A stretch of 64,000 nucleotides of DNA from an uncultured Corynebacterium sp. (GCA_946220775.1 CAMIFC010000005.1:1-64000), one strand, 5' to 3'; positions 8,392-19,557 are shown, counted from the first letter of the stretch. Translations and numbers: made by a program. The notes: generated by a model from the sequence alone, not told the origin.

Positions 8392-11253
8392 GTGAGTTCC
8401 AACGTCAGTGATCAGGGTGCGATGAGCAAAACAACTAACAATTCTAAGCCAGCAAATTCCACGGCGACTGCCGGTGCCGCAAACGATGGTGCTGCAGGGG
8501 CAGTGAGCCGTGGCGTTGACCGTTCGCAGTTGCTGCCGAACGCGTGGAATCCAACTGACGTGGAGCAAGAGCTCTACGAAGGCTGGGTGAGGGCTGGCTA
8601 CTTCAAGGCGGACGCAAGCAGCGAAAAGCCACCGTTTTCCGTTGTTCTGCCACCGCCAAACGTTACGGGTCAGCTGCACATGGGGCACGCCTTGGACCAC
8701 ACGTTGATCGACCAGATGGCCCGCCGCAAGCGGATGAAGGGCTACGAGGTGCTGTGGCTGCCGGGATCCGACCACGCCGGAATTGCCACCCAGACCCGCG
8801 TTGAGGCTGACCTGAAAGCCACTGAGGGTAAGGACCGTTTCGACTACGGTCGCGAGGAATTCATCGAGCGCGTCTGGGAGTGGAAGGAAAAGTACGGGGA
8901 CGTCATCCAGAATCAGATGCGCGCCATCGGCGATTCTGTCGACTGGTCCCGCGAGCGATTCACCTTGGACGACGGCCTGTCCCGGGCCGTTCAGACGATC
9001 TTTAAGGCACTCTTCGACCAGGGCTTGATCTACCAGGCCAACCGCATGGTCAACTGGTCACCAGTGCTGCAGACCGCAATCTCGGACATTGAGGTCACGT
9101 ACTCCGATGATGAGGGCGAGCTGGTCAGCTTGCGGTACGGCTCGTTGAAGGATGACGAGCCCCACGTGATCGTCGCCACCACTCGTGTGGAAACGATGCT
9201 GGGCGATGTGGCGGTTGCCGTCCACCCTGAGGACGAGCGCTACGCGGACATGGCCGGCACCGAACTGCCACACCCATTCCTGCCGGATCGCACCATGACG
9301 ATCATTGCTGACGACTACGTGGATCCGGAGTTCGGTACGGGTGCCGTGAAGATCACTCCTGCGCACGATCCGAATGACTTCGCGATGGGGCAGCGCCATG
9401 ATTTGCCGATGCCGGTGATCATGGACGAAACCGGTCACATTGCCGATACCGGTACCGAGTTCGATGGCATGGACCGCTACGAGGCTCGGGAGAAGATCCG
9501 CCTCGCTCTCGAGGAGCAGGGTCGCATCGTGGAGCGGAAATATCCGTACATCCACTCCGTTGGCCACTCGGAGCGTTCCGGTGAGGCCATCGAGCCTCGC
9601 CTGTCCTTGCAGTGGTGGGTCGATGTGTCGAAGCTGGCGAAGATGGCCGGCGATGCTGTTCGCGAGGGTGACACGAAGATCTACCCTGCGTCCCAGGAAC
9701 CTCGCTGGTTCGATTGGGTCGATGACATGCACGACTGGACGATTTCACGCCAGCTGTGGTGGGGTCACCGCATTCCGATTTGGTACGGCCCGAACGGTGA
9801 AGTCGTGTGCTGCGGCCCCGATGACGAGCCACCGACAGGCGAGGGCTGGCACCAGGACGAAGACGTTTTGGATACGTGGTTCAGTTCGGCACTGTGGCCG
9901 TTTTCCACGATGGGTTGGCCGGACGCCACCCCGGATCTCGCGAAGTTCTACCCAACGTCGGTGCTGGTGACCGGCTACGACATCCTGTTCTTCTGGGTGG
10001 CGCGCATGATGATGTTCGGTACGTTCGCGGACACGCTCGAGGGCTCCCCGCTGCACGGCAAGGCCAATGGCGAGGATCCAGCAGAACGCGATGGACGCCC
10101 GCAGGTGCCGTTTAAGGACGTGTTCTTGCACGGCCTGGTCCGGGATGAAAAGGGCCGGAAGATGTCGAAGTCCCTGGGCAACGGCATTAACCCAATGGAC
10201 TGGGTTCGCGATTATGGTGCCGACGCGCTGCGTTTCACTCTGGCTCGTGGTGCCAACCCAGGTACCGACCTGCCGGTGGGTGAGGACTCCGCACAGTCGT
10301 CCCGAAACTTCGCGACGAAGCTGTACAACGCCACGAAGTTCGCATTGATGAACGGTGCGCAGATCGGCGATCTGCCAGCCCGTGACGAGTTGACGGACGC
10401 TGACCGTTGGATCCTGGACCGACTGGAATCCCTGCGGGCGCTGGTTGATTATGCCTTGGAGCGCTACGAGTTCTCCCTGGCCAACGAAAACCTCTACCGC
10501 TTCGCATGGGGCGAGTTCTGTGACTGGTACCTGGAGATCGCCAAGGTGCAGATCCCATGGGATTGGGATGCAGCAACCCCGGAGGAAGTCACCCGCGGCA
10601 TCAACACCCAGCTGGTGTTGGGACGAGTACTCGACGCGGTGCTGCGCATGCTGCACCCGGCGATGCCCTTCATCACCGAAACCTTGTGGACGGCGCTGAC
10701 CGATGGGGTCGAGGGCTACCCAGAGTCTCTCGTGATCGCTGAGTGGCCAGATCAGAGCTACACCAACGGCGGGGCAGCCGTCGATGAAGTGGCCGCTCGC
10801 CGCATGAAGGACCTGGAAAAGCTGGTGACTGAGCTGCGTCGCTTCCGCGCTGACCAAGGGGTGAAGCCACTACAGCGCGTCCCCGGTCGCCTGGACTTCG
10901 AGGCCGTGGACCTAGCTGAAGAAGAGCCAGCGATTCGTTCCCTGGCTCGCCTGGAAGACCCAGCCGAGGACTGGGATACGACCGCGTCCATTGAACTGCG
11001 GTTGTCCCAGGCCACCATCACCGTGGAGCTGGATACCTCCGACACGGTTGACGTCGCCGCGGAGCGTAAGCGTCTGGAAAAGGATCTAGCGAACGCGCAG
11101 AAGGAGCTCGACAACGCAGCGAAGCGCCTGAGCAACGAAAACTTCCTGGCGAAGGCTCCGGAGCACGTGGTCGCTGATATTCGCGAGCGCCAAACGATTG
11201 CTCAGGAAGAATTCGATCGCATCACTCGCCGATTGGAAGGACTGCCGAAGTAA
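8392..11253 (+). CDS. valS: Valyl-tRNA synthetase
   Basis: Class I aminoacyl-tRNA synthetase charging tRNA-Val (953 residues from this start). The HIGH-type motif is HMGH in [16 protein letters not shown], and KMSKS is in [11 protein letters not shown]. An editing domain lies between them, then the anticodon-binding domain and a C-terminal coiled coil ([23 protein letters not shown]). GTG 8392 is 8 nt after TACACT (8378-8383), a leaderless arrangement. ATG 8422 is a real alternative, since residues up to about 45 are low-complexity and not part of the core. folC overlaps the stop by 1 nt, so the two are coupled. Confidence 0.95.
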   Translation: MSSNVSDQGAMSKTTNNSKPANSTATAGAANDGAAGAVSRGVDRSQLLPNAWNPTDVEQELYEGWVRAGYFKADASSEKPPFSVVLPPPNVTGQLHMGHALDHTLIDQMARRKRMKGYEVLWLPGSDHAGIATQTRVEADLKATEGKDRFDYGREEFIERVWEWKEKYGDVIQNQMRAIGDSVDWSRERFTLDDGLSRAVQTIFKALFDQGLIYQANRMVNWSPVLQTAISDIEVTYSDDEGELVSLRYGSLKDDEPHVIVATTRVETMLGDVAVAVHPEDERYADMAGTELPHPFLPDRTMTIIADDYVDPEFGTGAVKITPAHDPNDFAMGQRHDLPMPVIMDETGHIADTGTEFDGMDRYEAREKIRLALEEQGRIVERKYPYIHSVGHSERSGEAIEPRLSLQWWVDVSKLAKMAGDAVREGDTKIYPASQEPRWFDWVDDMHDWTISRQLWWGHRIPIWYGPNGEVVCCGPDDEPPTGEGWHQDEDVLDTWFSSALWPFSTMGWPDATPDLAKFYPTSVLVTGYDILFFWVARMMMFGTFADTLEGSPLHGKANGEDPAERDGRPQVPFKDVFLHGLVRDEKGRKMSKSLGNGINPMDWVRDYGADALRFTLARGANPGTDLPVGEDSAQSSRNFATKLYNATKFALMNGAQIGDLPARDELTDADRWILDRLESLRALVDYALERYEFSLANENLYRFAWGEFCDWYLEIAKVQIPWDWDAATPEEVTRGINTQLVLGRVLDAVLRMLHPAMPFITETLWTALTDGVEGYPESLVIAEWPDQSYTNGGAAVDEVAARRMKDLEKLVTELRRFRADQGVKPLQRVPGRLDFEAVDLAEEEPAIRSLARLEDPAEDWDTTASIELRLSQATITVELDTSDTVDVAAERKRLEKDLANAQKELDNAAKRLSNENFLAKAPEHVVADIRERQTIAQEEFDRITRRLEGLPK

Positions 11254-12815
11254 TGGCTGACCAAGAGCCCGACAAGCTCACCGGGGTGGGCGAGGTCCGC
11301 CTCGACTCGTCCGGCTTGGCGCTGCCCATCGATGGGGCGGGCGACAAGTTCGGCGACACCAACGTTGCATCCGGTGACGACGGCACTGGCGAACCGACGC
11401 TGCCACCACGACCAATCACCCAGGAAGACCTGGCGGAACTGGCTGTCGTGGAAGCTGAATTGGACCAGCGGTGGCCGGAAACAAAGATTGACCCCTCGCT
11501 GGAGCGCATCGAGTTGCTGATGGATCTGCTTGGCCACCCAGAGCGAGCATTCCCAGCAATCCAGGTCGCTGGCACGAACGGTAAAACATCCGTGGTGCGG
11601 ATGATCGAATCCCTGCTGCGCGCATTCCACCGCCGCACCGGAAGGACGACCTCCCCGCACCTGCAGCTGGTGACCGAACGCATCGCCATTGATGGCAAGC
11701 CGATCCACCCGCAGGATTACATCGCCACGTGGCGGGAGATCCAGCCGATGGTGGAGATGGTGGACGCGAAGTCCCAGGCCGAAGGCGGGCCACAAATGAG
11801 CAAGTTCGAGGTGCTCGTCGCGATGGCCTACGCCTGCTTCGCCGACGCTCCCGTCGAGGTCGCCGTCATCGAAACCGGCATGGGAGGGACGTGGGACGCC
11901 ACCAATGTGGTGACCTCCGATGTCTCCGTCATCACCCCAATCGGGCTGGATCACACCGACTTCCTGGGGGACACCATCGAAGAAATCGCTGGTGAAAAGG
12001 CGGGCATCATCAAGTCGCGCTGGGACACCGAGGACTTGCTCAGCCCACCCGACAATGTCGCGATCGTCGCCGAACAAGAACCTGAGGCCATGCGTGTGCT
12101 CATGGAACGGGCAGTCAGCGTGGACGCAGCCGTGGCCCGTGCTGGCTCCGAGTTTGGTGTGGTGGAATCCGGTATCGCCGTCGGCGGCCAGCAGCTCACC
12201 CTGCGCGGATTGGCCGGAACCTACGAAGACATCTTCCTGCCACTGTCCGGCGACCACCAGGCACGCAACGCGGCGGTCGCTCTCGCCGCCGTGGAGGCCT
12301 TCTTCGGTGCAGGCGCGGAACGCCAGCTCGACGCAGACAAGGTGCGCGAAGGGTTCGCGAAAGTGACCTCTCCAGGTCGACTGGAGCGCGTCCGCAGCGC
12401 CCCGAGTGTCTTCATTGACGCCACCCACAACCCCCACGGCGCAAAGGCGCTGGCCACGGCGGTGAATCGCGATTTCGATTTCCGCCGACTCGTGGGCGTC
12501 GTCGCCGTGCTGGGAGATAAGGACGCCCGAGGCATCCTTGCCGCGCTGGAACCAGTGATGGATGAAGTGGTGATCACGGAAACGAATTCGCCACGAGCGC
12601 TACCCGCTGACGTCCTCGCGGAATACGCTCGGGACGCCTTCGGTGAAGAGCGCGTTCATGTTGCCAGCAACCTGCCCGGTGCGGTTGAATTAGCCATCCA
12701 GTTGGCAGAAGATGACGGCGGCGACGGCCTGATTGCCGGCGCCGGCGTGCTCGTCACCGGATCGGTCGTGACCGCAGGTGAAGCACGCACGTTGTTCGCG
12801 AAGCAGCCGGAATAA
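11253..12815 (+). CDS. folC: Bifunctional folylpolyglutamate synthase / dihydrofolate synthase
   Basis: Mur-ligase-family enzyme (520 residues) that adds glutamate to dihydropteroate and folates. The ATP-binding loop AGTNGKTS is at residues 106-113. Later landmarks are GMGGTWDATN, IGLDHTDFLGDT and the C-terminal ligase segment FIDATHNPHGAKAL. The first 55 residues are a low-complexity extension not expected in E. coli FolC. The ATG overlaps the last base of the valS stop. DUF4233 follows 85 nt later; folC next to this small membrane protein is a conserved actinobacterial pairing. Confidence 0.94.
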   Translation: MADQEPDKLTGVGEVRLDSSGLALPIDGAGDKFGDTNVASGDDGTGEPTLPPRPITQEDLAELAVVEAELDQRWPETKIDPSLERIELLMDLLGHPERAFPAIQVAGTNGKTSVVRMIESLLRAFHRRTGRTTSPHLQLVTERIAIDGKPIHPQDYIATWREIQPMVEMVDAKSQAEGGPQMSKFEVLVAMAYACFADAPVEVAVIETGMGGTWDATNVVTSDVSVITPIGLDHTDFLGDTIEEIAGEKAGIIKSRWDTEDLLSPPDNVAIVAEQEPEAMRVLMERAVSVDAAVARAGSEFGVVESGIAVGGQQLTLRGLAGTYEDIFLPLSGDHQARNAAVALAAVEAFFGAGAERQLDADKVREGFAKVTSPGRLERVRSAPSVFIDATHNPHGAKALATAVNRDFDFRRLVGVVAVLGDKDARGILAALEPVMDEVVITETNSPRALPADVLAEYARDAFGEERVHVASNLPGAVELAIQLAEDDGGDGLIAGAGVLVTGSVVTAGEARTLFAKQPE

Positions 12816-12859
12816 CCTGACATCGGAAAATCCGGTCACGATCGCGGTGGACGTTACCT

Positions 12860-12890
12860 GGTGTGAGCGGGTGGCGTCCTAAAAAAGAAA
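12860..12890. repeat. GGACGCCA-type dispersed element (intergenic copy)
   Basis: A minus-orientation copy of the dispersed element sits just before the DUF4233 ribosome-binding site: GGGTGGCGTCC followed by TAAAAAAGAAA (core 12872-12879). Read on the minus strand it is a T-rich tract, then AGGACGCCACCC. See the finding on this repeat for all copies. Confidence 0.65.
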
Positions 12891-12900
12891 GAGGAAACAC

Positions 12901-13329
12901 ATGACAGATGCACAGCAGCGCGACCCGGAAATGGGGCCGCTGGGGCCTGGGCACGCTCCCGAAAACGACCCGATGAAGGGCGTTCGCGGGGTGATGGCGG
13001 GCACGCTGGTGCTGGAAGCGATTGTTTTTCTGATCAGCCTGTCCGTCGTGTGGCGAGTCGATAGTGGACTCGGTCCGATGTGGCTGCGGATGGGATACGT
13101 CACGGTGCTGGGACTCGCGATGCTGGCCGCAGCATTCGTGCAGAAGAGTCCCCAGGCAAAGCAGATCAACTGGGGGCTGCAAGTCTTCGCCGTGATCGCG
13201 GCGTTTACGAACCTTGCCATCGGCGTGATGGGGCTGATCTTCGTGGCGGTGTGGTGGTACATCTACCACCTGAAGAAGATCATGGAAGAACGAATGCGGC
13301 GAGGATTGTTGCCGAGTCAGCACGTGTAG
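12901..13329 (+). CDS. DUF4233 family integral membrane protein
   Basis: 142 residues with a hydrophilic N-terminus (about 25 residues) and four predicted membrane helices (about GTLVLEAIVFLISLSVVW, YVTVLGLAMLAAAFV, WGLQVFAVIAAFTNLAI and VMGLIFVAVWWYIY), ending in a basic cytoplasmic tail. It matches the DUF4233 family, which is almost always found next to folC in actinobacteria; its role is unknown. The start is supported by AAAGAGG 8 nt upstream. Confidence 0.85.
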   Translation: MTDAQQRDPEMGPLGPGHAPENDPMKGVRGVMAGTLVLEAIVFLISLSVVWRVDSGLGPMWLRMGYVTVLGLAMLAAAFVQKSPQAKQINWGLQVFAVIAAFTNLAIGVMGLIFVAVWWYIYHLKKIMEERMRRGLLPSQHV

Positions 13330-13354
13330 TTTCTTCGGGCTAAAATTCCGAAGC

Positions 13355-14680
13355 ATGACACTTTCACGACGCTCTCTGTTCCGCCTGGCTGGCGTGGCCG
13401 GCGGTGCCGCGCTGGTTGGCCCTGCCACCAACACCGTGGCCGGAGCAACCCCACAACCCACCGATCAACAGACGATGCGCTTGGCGGCCAGGCTGTCCCC
13501 GGCGACTCCTGCTGGTGTTCCTACCCATTCCTCGGCGCGAATTCCGACGGGGGAGAAGTTCATTTCGGTTCGTTTCCCCTCTGCTGCACAGGACGCCGGT
13601 GGGGGAGATGCGACCGCCCAGATTCGTGTGACTCGGGCCAACGGACAAGAGCAGGTGCTCACCGTGCATCCGTCCGCGCACCAACCAGATCATGTTGTCG
13701 GGGCCACGGGGTCCGAACCTATCGGCATCGCCGCCGATGCAGTGGCCGTCGAATTTGTGGACGCCACCGGCACGCACGCAGACAATCCCACACTCCATGT
13801 GCAATCGTTGGAGCAGCAACCGGATCCAGAATTCCGGGAACTCGCTGTTCCGGCGCCGGCCCATGGTGCGGTGGCAGCAGCCGCGGCGAATGCGGCGGAC
13901 ACGGCACAGGGCGTGCAGCCTTATGCAGCAGGCCCGCTTGCCGGATCATCGCCAGCGGGCAGTTCTGATGCGTTGATGGGGTCGATGGATATTTTGGGCC
14001 AGATCGGTGACGCCCTCGACAAGTTGCCTGCACCCGCGCCATTGCCGGGCGCGCCGGCGGGATCGGATCCGCTGGCTGGGCTGGGAATCATCACTCGTGC
14101 CCAGTGGGGTGCGAATGAATCGTGGCGTACCTGGGGCACTGCGGGGACGCGCGCACAGTGCGTGACCATCCACCACTCGGCGATCCCCGCTGGTAATGAC
14201 TATGCGGCGAATGTTCGGGCGATTTACCAGTACCACGCGACCACAATCAACGGTGGGCAAGGCTGGGGAGATATCGGCTATCACCTGTTGGTCGATCCTG
14301 CCGGGCGGATCTACCAGGGCCGAGCCACGGGGGTGACGGGCCGGTCTGTGTTCACCAACACCTCCGAGGTGTTGGAGTCCGTGACCGCCGGGCATGTGGG
14401 TGGGGCTAATAACGGCAACATCGGGATCTGCATGCTTGGTGACTTCACTTCCTATGCACCAACGACCGCAGCGATCAACGCCACGACCCGCGCCGTATCG
14501 GCACTGTGCCGAGCATTGAACCTGGATCCGCGGTCGCAAGTGAACTACTCGAACGGCAGTCGATCCGCACGGAAACCGGCGGTCACTGGTCACCGGGACT
14601 GGGCCGACTTCGCCGGGTGGACCTCCTGCCCAGGAGACCAGGCATACCCACTGCTGGATCAGATTCGCGCGGGCGCTTAA
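13355..14680 (+). CDS. Tat-exported N-acetylmuramoyl-L-alanine amidase (PGRP/Amidase_2)
   Basis: 441 residues. The N-terminus has a twin-arginine signal (LSRRSLFRLAG, then a hydrophobic alanine/valine stretch) with likely cleavage after VAGA. A long linker region leads to a peptidoglycan-recognition amidase domain starting at ITRAQWGANE. Zinc ligands are the HH pair (TIHHSA, about residue 273), a His in GHRDW and the Cys in TSCPGD. The domain cleaves the bond between muramic acid and the stem peptide, so it acts in the cell wall. Start ATG 13355 is 8 nt after TAAAAT (13341-13346), which suggests a leaderless mRNA. Confidence 0.88.
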   Translation: MTLSRRSLFRLAGVAGGAALVGPATNTVAGATPQPTDQQTMRLAARLSPATPAGVPTHSSARIPTGEKFISVRFPSAAQDAGGGDATAQIRVTRANGQEQVLTVHPSAHQPDHVVGATGSEPIGIAADAVAVEFVDATGTHADNPTLHVQSLEQQPDPEFRELAVPAPAHGAVAAAAANAADTAQGVQPYAAGPLAGSSPAGSSDALMGSMDILGQIGDALDKLPAPAPLPGAPAGSDPLAGLGIITRAQWGANESWRTWGTAGTRAQCVTIHHSAIPAGNDYAANVRAIYQYHATTINGGQGWGDIGYHLLVDPAGRIYQGRATGVTGRSVFTNTSEVLESVTAGHVGGANNGNIGICMLGDFTSYAPTTAAINATTRAVSALCRALNLDPRSQVNYSNGSRSARKPAVTGHRDWADFAGWTSCPGDQAYPLLDQIRAGA

Positions 14681-14747
14681 ACTCCTGTTCAGAGCCTATC
14701 CGGGAGCTAGTTGAGCGATTCGCCAGCTTGCCCGGTAAGCTGCTGGT

Positions 14748-15158
14748 ATGACTGAACGTACTCTGATTCTGATTAAGCCAGACGGTGTGAAGAACGGCCA
14801 CGTGGGTGAGATCATCGCCCGCATCGAGCGCAAGGGCCTGAAGCTGGCCGAGCTGGATCTGCGCACCGCAGACCGCGAGACCGCTGAGAAGCACTACGCC
14901 GAGCACTCCGACAAGCCGTTCTTCGGTGAGCTGGTAGACTTCATCACTTCCGCACCACTGGTTGCTGGCATCGTTGAGGGCGAGCGCGCCATCGAGGCAT
15001 GGCGTCAGCTGGCCGGTGGCACCGACCCAGTGTCCAAGGCCACCCCAGGAACCATCCGTGGCGATTTCGCTTTGACGGTTGGCGAGAACGTGGTTCACGG
15101 CTCCGACTCCCCAGAGTCCGCAGAGCGCGAGATCGCGATCTGGTTCCCGAACCTCTAA
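14748..15158 (+). CDS. ndk: Nucleoside diphosphate kinase
   Basis: Transfers phosphate between nucleoside di- and triphosphates (136 residues). The active-site histidine is H117 in NVVHGSDS, and the N-terminal [12 protein letters not shown] is diagnostic. Length is normal. The gene end overlaps the end of the convergent membrane-protein gene by 4 nt. Confidence 0.97.
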   Translation: MTERTLILIKPDGVKNGHVGEIIARIERKGLKLAELDLRTADRETAEKHYAEHSDKPFFGELVDFITSAPLVAGIVEGERAIEAWRQLAGGTDPVSKATPGTIRGDFALTVGENVVHGSDSPESAEREIAIWFPNL

Positions 15159-15940
15159 ACCATCTTGGCTTCGGCCTCATCCACCTGGAATTGCCGCTGG
15201 TAATCCCGGGTGGATTTTTCTGTCAGGGTCACCCAATTATCAGTGCCGCCACGGTGGCGCATCTCGCGGATGCGGACGACCCGCCCATCCTGCACCGCCT
15301 CATCAAGGGCAGCGAGGACGTCTTGGCGATCGTGGCCAGTCTCGACCAACTCCTTGACCAGCGCGGACTCTAACCGCTGGAACCCCTTCGGCACGAGGAT
15401 CTGCGCATGCATGTAAGCCACCACGGCATTGGCACCAGAGAACTCGGTGGTCGGGGTGGTTGGGGTGGAACCGGTTGGCGTCCCAAATAAAACTGCAGGG
15501 GACACGTAGAACGAAGGCCACGCGCTGGGGCGCAGTATGATGAACCACAGCAAACCCGTGTACGCGATCGCTGGGATCAAACCCCACACCGCTGAATTCA
15601 TATTGCTGGCCAGCTGAAGAGTGATCGTGGAGCCGACGAGCGCAAGCATGGGGCGAGCATCGTCGTGCCAAGTGAATTTTGTACGTTCGAGCTCCCGGTC
15701 GGGTTTCATCGGGGCGTAGTTATTAGCCCGCAGTTTAGTTTTTGCTGACTGGCGAAGATAGAGCCAAGCCATCGCACCAATAAAAAGCACCATGACGGTG
15801 AGCTTTACCGCCGTGGGCACCGGCGAGGCCACCAGCCATACTGTGACGAATCCCGCCGCAACCAGCGCGTAGACCGCGGGGGAGGGATAGGCGATGCGCT
15901 TGTGTGCGTCGAGGAGTTCATCAGTCCTGATCGTTAGCAT
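15155..15940 (-). CDS. Hypothetical membrane protein
   Basis: 261 residues. Two hydrophobic segments near the N-terminus ([18 protein letters not shown] and [16 protein letters not shown]) are followed by a pair in the middle ([16 protein letters not shown] and [19 protein letters not shown]). A cytoplasmic C-terminal part of about 90 residues ([27 protein letters not shown] to the end) has a helix-helix-strand pattern like a winged helix. The family is not recognised. ATG 15940 is chosen over longer frames because TAATGT lies about 8 nt before it (leaderless pattern). It contains a repeat copy read as FGTPTG. Confidence 0.65.
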   Translation of the reverse strand: MLTIRTDELLDAHKRIAYPSPAVYALVAAGFVTVWLVASPVPTAVKLTVMVLFIGAMAWLYLRQSAKTKLRANNYAPMKPDRELERTKFTWHDDARPMLALVGSTITLQLASNMNSAVWGLIPAIAYTGLLWFIILRPSAWPSFYVSPAVLFGTPTGSTPTTPTTEFSGANAVVAYMHAQILVPKGFQRLESALVKELVETGHDRQDVLAALDEAVQDGRVVRIREMRHRGGTDNWVTLTEKSTRDYQRQFQVDEAEAKMV

Positions 15941-16239
15941 GACCAACACATTACCTGGCGTCCCGGACAGGGCATGACATTTGCTACGCGGGGGTGGGTG
16001 TCCGCATTTAGGCCGCGGATGTGAGACACTAGGGAGCAGGAAGCGGCGCGGTGCACCCACAACGATGATGCGGTGCCTCACGCGGTTCCGACATTCTTAC
16101 AAACATTTCAACAGTCTTTTGTGATGCCCCGCCCGTGTCTCGTGGCGGCGAGCGTCGCTGAGCGTCCTCGTCCGACCTGCCATGTTTTGCCAAGTTGTCG
16201 GCGGAAGTTTTATGGACGCCAGACAGGTCAAGGAGAATC

Positions 16240-19200
16240 GTGGCTTCAACGCCAAAGAACAACCAATCTCAAGATACGAACATTTCTCAGGCCACACTGG
16301 CAGCGGCTGCTGCGAAGGTGGAAACAGATAATCTGGCGAATCGGGTGCGGGTGCACTCGGTGGCCAAGGAACTGGGATTGAAGAGCAAGGACTTCATCAA
16401 GGTTCTTGCTGACAACGGCATCGATGGCAAGGTCCCATCGTCGACCTTGTCGAAGCAGCAGGTGACCGATGTGATCGCTGCGCTGGTGGCTGGTGGAAAG
16501 CCGGCCGAAACGACGCCGGAGAAGGATTCGGAGAAGAAGCCTGCTGCACCTGAGCAGGAAGCACCTAAGCAGGAAAAGCCTGTAGAGGGTAAGCCAGAGC
16601 AGGGGAAGAAGGCGCCGAAGAAGGCCAAGGCTAAGGACTCGAAGTCGAAGAAGGCGAAGTCCAAGCCAAAGGCGGAAGCCAAGTCGGAGAAGGCTGAAAC
16701 CAAGTCGGCCGATGACACTCCGAATGAAGCTGCAGAGGTGGCTTCGGCGGAACCGGTGGCGTCCGAAGAAAAGAGCAAGAAAAATCCGCGTCGTCGCCGC
16801 GTACGTCGTCGCATCGTGCGACGCATCGGCACTCGCGCGAATGCTCCGGTGCCGGAAGCCGAGACGGAGAAGCCTGCGGCAAAGGCCGAGTCACAAAAAC
16901 CAGCCGTCAAGGCCGAGCCAACCGCAGCCGAGATTCCGGCAGACCAGCTGCACCCCGGTGACCGCGATGTTGAAGACATCGTGGACGCGCCGGTGCGTCT
17001 GAAGGGCTCGACTCGCCTGGAGTCCCAGCGTCGTTGGCGTGCGGAGAACCGCGACCGTGGCCGTAAGATCGTCAGTCGATCGGAATTCCTCGCACGCCGG
17101 GAATCGGTGAAGCGGGAAATGATGGTGCGCGATTCCCAGCGCTCCGACCATCCGGGCCTGACGACTCAGGTTGGCGTGGTCGAAGATGGTCAGCTGGTAG
17201 AGCACTTCGTCGCCTCGGATGCTCAGCAGTCCACCGTGGGGAATATTTACCTGGGCAGGGTGCAGAACGTGCTGTCGTCCATGGAAGCGGCGTTCGTGGA
17301 CATCGGCACGGGGCGCAACGCTGTGCTGTACGCCAGCGAGATGAATTGGTACTCCCCGCACCTGCACTCGAAGTCGCGTCGCATTGACCAGGCGTTGCAC
17401 TCCGGTGACCAGGTGTTGGTGCAGGTCATGAAAGATCCGGTGGGCCACAAGGGCGCGCGCCTGACCAACCGAATCAGCTTCGCTGGCCGCTACCTGGTGT
17501 ACTTCCCGGGTGGGGCGACTGTGGGCATTTCCCGCAAGCTGCCGGAGCAGGAGCGTAAGCGCCTCAAGGACATTCTGCAGCGTGTCGTCCCAGGTCGGGG
17601 CGGTGCGATCATCCGCACGGCGGCCGAAAACGTTGAAGAGGACCTCATTGCTGACGATGTGCACCGCCTGCACAAGCAATGGCAGCACATCGAGAAGGAA
17701 GAGGCCAAGGAACGCAAGTCCAAGGGCGCCAAGCCAGTGACCTTGTATGAAGAGCCCAACATGCTCATCAAGGTCGTCCGTGATCTATTCAACGAAGACT
17801 TCAGCTCTCTGCAGGTCGAGGGTGATAAGTCCTGGTCCATGGTGCGCGATTATATGGGCAAGATGGCTCCGGAGCTGATGGATCGCGTGCATAAGTGGCG
17901 CCCAGAGCAGCACGCCGGCGAGGATGTTTTCCAGGCACACCGCCTTGATGACCAATTGACCAAGGCGCTGAGCCGCAAGGTGTGGTTGCCGTCTGGCGGT
18001 TACTTGATCTTCGACGAGACCGAAGCCATGACCGTCATTGACGTGAACACGGGGTCCTTCACGGGCTCGGGTGGCAATCTCGAGGCGACGGTGACGGAGA
18101 ATAACCTCGAGGCCGCCGAGGAGATCGTTCGCCAGATGCGTCTGCGCGATCTGGGCGGCATGATCGTCGTGGACTTCATCGACATGGTGCTGGAGGACAA
18201 CCAGGATTTGGTGCTGCGCCGCCTCATTGAGTACTTGGGTCGCGACCGGACGCATCACCGCGTCGGCGAGGTGACCTCCCTTGGGCTGGTTCAGATCACT
18301 CGCAAGCGGTTGGGCGCGGGCCTGCTGGAGACCTTCTCCACTGAATGTGAGTGCTGTGGCGGCCGTGGCGTGATCGTCCACGCTGATCCGGTCGAGCGCG
18401 ATCTCGCCGACGAGTCGGGCGGCCGTTCCCGTCGTCACAGCTCCCGTTCCGATGATCGTCGTGGTTCGCATTCTTCTTCCGGACGCCAACCGGCGCGACA
18501 CCGTGACAACGCACAGGACACTGAATCGAGTGACGATGCGCGGGCACATGACCACGCCACGCGCAAGCATCAAGACAACCAGCGGGATGAGCGCCCACAG
18601 CGCGAGGAGCGTGGCCGCCAGCCGCGTCGAGTGCAGCGCAAGCACGGTGCTGCCAAGCAGGATTCCGGCCACACCGCTTCGAAGCATCGGGATACCGAAC
18701 AGCGCGACGAGCAGAACGACGAGCAGCGTGGTGCACAGCGCGGTGGCCGCCGAGTGCGTCGTCGCGTGGTGCGTAGCTCGAACCAGCCGTCGGCTGCAGA
18801 CATCGCCGCATCGGCGGTGCGCAACGCACGTGCCGAGGACCCGGACGAGCCATCAAATGAGCAGTATGTTGCGAAGGAACAGCGCGCCTCCGGCGGGAAG
18901 CGTCGCGTTCGTCGCGTCGTTCGCTCGACGTCCCGCACCTCGACGCGCAGTAATAAGACTGCCCACGACAATAAGCCCGTGCGCGACACCGCAGAGCAGG
19001 AAAACTCGCAGAACAAGTCCACCGGTGAACGTCGCCCACGTCGGGGGATACGCACGGTAGGCACTCTCGGTGACGGAGGTCCGTCCAAGGCCAAGTCGGT
19101 GAAGCCGAAGTCCAAGGCTTTCGACGCGGCGAAGAAGGAGTTCGACGAATCGCCTCGCCGTCGTCGTCGTACTCGCGGGCATTCCGCGTCGGACGTCCCG

Positions 19201-19314
19201 CCACAGGAGAAGGACTTCGGCGGGCAGGATACTGCGCAGGAAACGCAACGAAACGAGCAAGACGCGCCACGCCGTCGCACCCGTCGTCGCCGGGTCGTCC
19301 GTCGCAGTAACTGA
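16240..19314 (+). CDS. rne: Ribonuclease E/G
   Basis: Endoribonuclease for mRNA decay and rRNA/tRNA processing (1024 residues). Residues about 40-90 (RVHSVAKELGLKSKDFIKVLADNGI) resemble the N-terminal module of initiation factor IF-2. A charged K/E/A-rich linker and an R-rich patch (RRRRVRRRIVRRIG) follow. The S1 domain and catalytic core begin at GNIYLGRVQNVLSSMEAAFVDIG, with the metal-binding DVNTG and VDFIDM segments and a cysteine-rich ECECCGGRG at the Zn-link position. The last 300 residues are disordered and carry RRVRRRVVRS repeats, likely RNA-binding. GTG 16240 has AAGGAG just upstream. rplU-rpmA follow. Confidence 0.93.
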   Translation: MASTPKNNQSQDTNISQATLAAAAAKVETDNLANRVRVHSVAKELGLKSKDFIKVLADNGIDGKVPSSTLSKQQVTDVIAALVAGGKPAETTPEKDSEKKPAAPEQEAPKQEKPVEGKPEQGKKAPKKAKAKDSKSKKAKSKPKAEAKSEKAETKSADDTPNEAAEVASAEPVASEEKSKKNPRRRRVRRRIVRRIGTRANAPVPEAETEKPAAKAESQKPAVKAEPTAAEIPADQLHPGDRDVEDIVDAPVRLKGSTRLESQRRWRAENRDRGRKIVSRSEFLARRESVKREMMVRDSQRSDHPGLTTQVGVVEDGQLVEHFVASDAQQSTVGNIYLGRVQNVLSSMEAAFVDIGTGRNAVLYASEMNWYSPHLHSKSRRIDQALHSGDQVLVQVMKDPVGHKGARLTNRISFAGRYLVYFPGGATVGISRKLPEQERKRLKDILQRVVPGRGGAIIRTAAENVEEDLIADDVHRLHKQWQHIEKEEAKERKSKGAKPVTLYEEPNMLIKVVRDLFNEDFSSLQVEGDKSWSMVRDYMGKMAPELMDRVHKWRPEQHAGEDVFQAHRLDDQLTKALSRKVWLPSGGYLIFDETEAMTVIDVNTGSFTGSGGNLEATVTENNLEAAEEIVRQMRLRDLGGMIVVDFIDMVLEDNQDLVLRRLIEYLGRDRTHHRVGEVTSLGLVQITRKRLGAGLLETFSTECECCGGRGVIVHADPVERDLADESGGRSRRHSSRSDDRRGSHSSSGRQPARHRDNAQDTESSDDARAHDHATRKHQDNQRDERPQREERGRQPRRVQRKHGAAKQDSGHTASKHRDTEQRDEQNDEQRGAQRGGRRVRRRVVRSSNQPSAADIAASAVRNARAEDPDEPSNEQYVAKEQRASGGKRRVRRVVRSTSRTSTRSNKTAHDNKPVRDTAEQENSQNKSTGERRPRRGIRTVGTLGDGGPSKAKSVKPKSKAFDAAKKEFDESPRRRRRTRGHSASDVPPQEKDFGGQDTAQETQRNEQDAPRRRTRRRRVVRRSN

Positions 19315-19369
19315 TGTGACAGAAGTGGTGGCTGCCTGGTAAGCGATCCACTTAATAGTGCCCTAGATT

Positions 19370-19398
19370 TTGGATATTAGCGGGTCGCCGGGTATTCT
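19370..19398 (+). promoter_or_regulatory. Sigma-A promoter for rplU-rpmA
   Basis: TTGGAT (19370-19375), a 17-nt spacer and TATTCT (19393-19398) with an upstream GG form a good vegetative promoter. It would give a leader of about 150 nt before rplU, the usual place for ribosomal protein autoregulation. Confidence 0.55.
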
Positions 19399-19557
19399 TG
19401 AGCAGTCGCTGTTCAATGACCCTTGTGGTCGTGGCTTAACATGCCGTAATGAACACACCGTTTTAAACATATTGTCCAGTCAGGGTGCTCGCGTCGCACG
19501 TGGGATCGTCGTCGAGAGCTGCCTGAGTCGAAGAGAGATTTAGAGGGGTAGCCCTAC

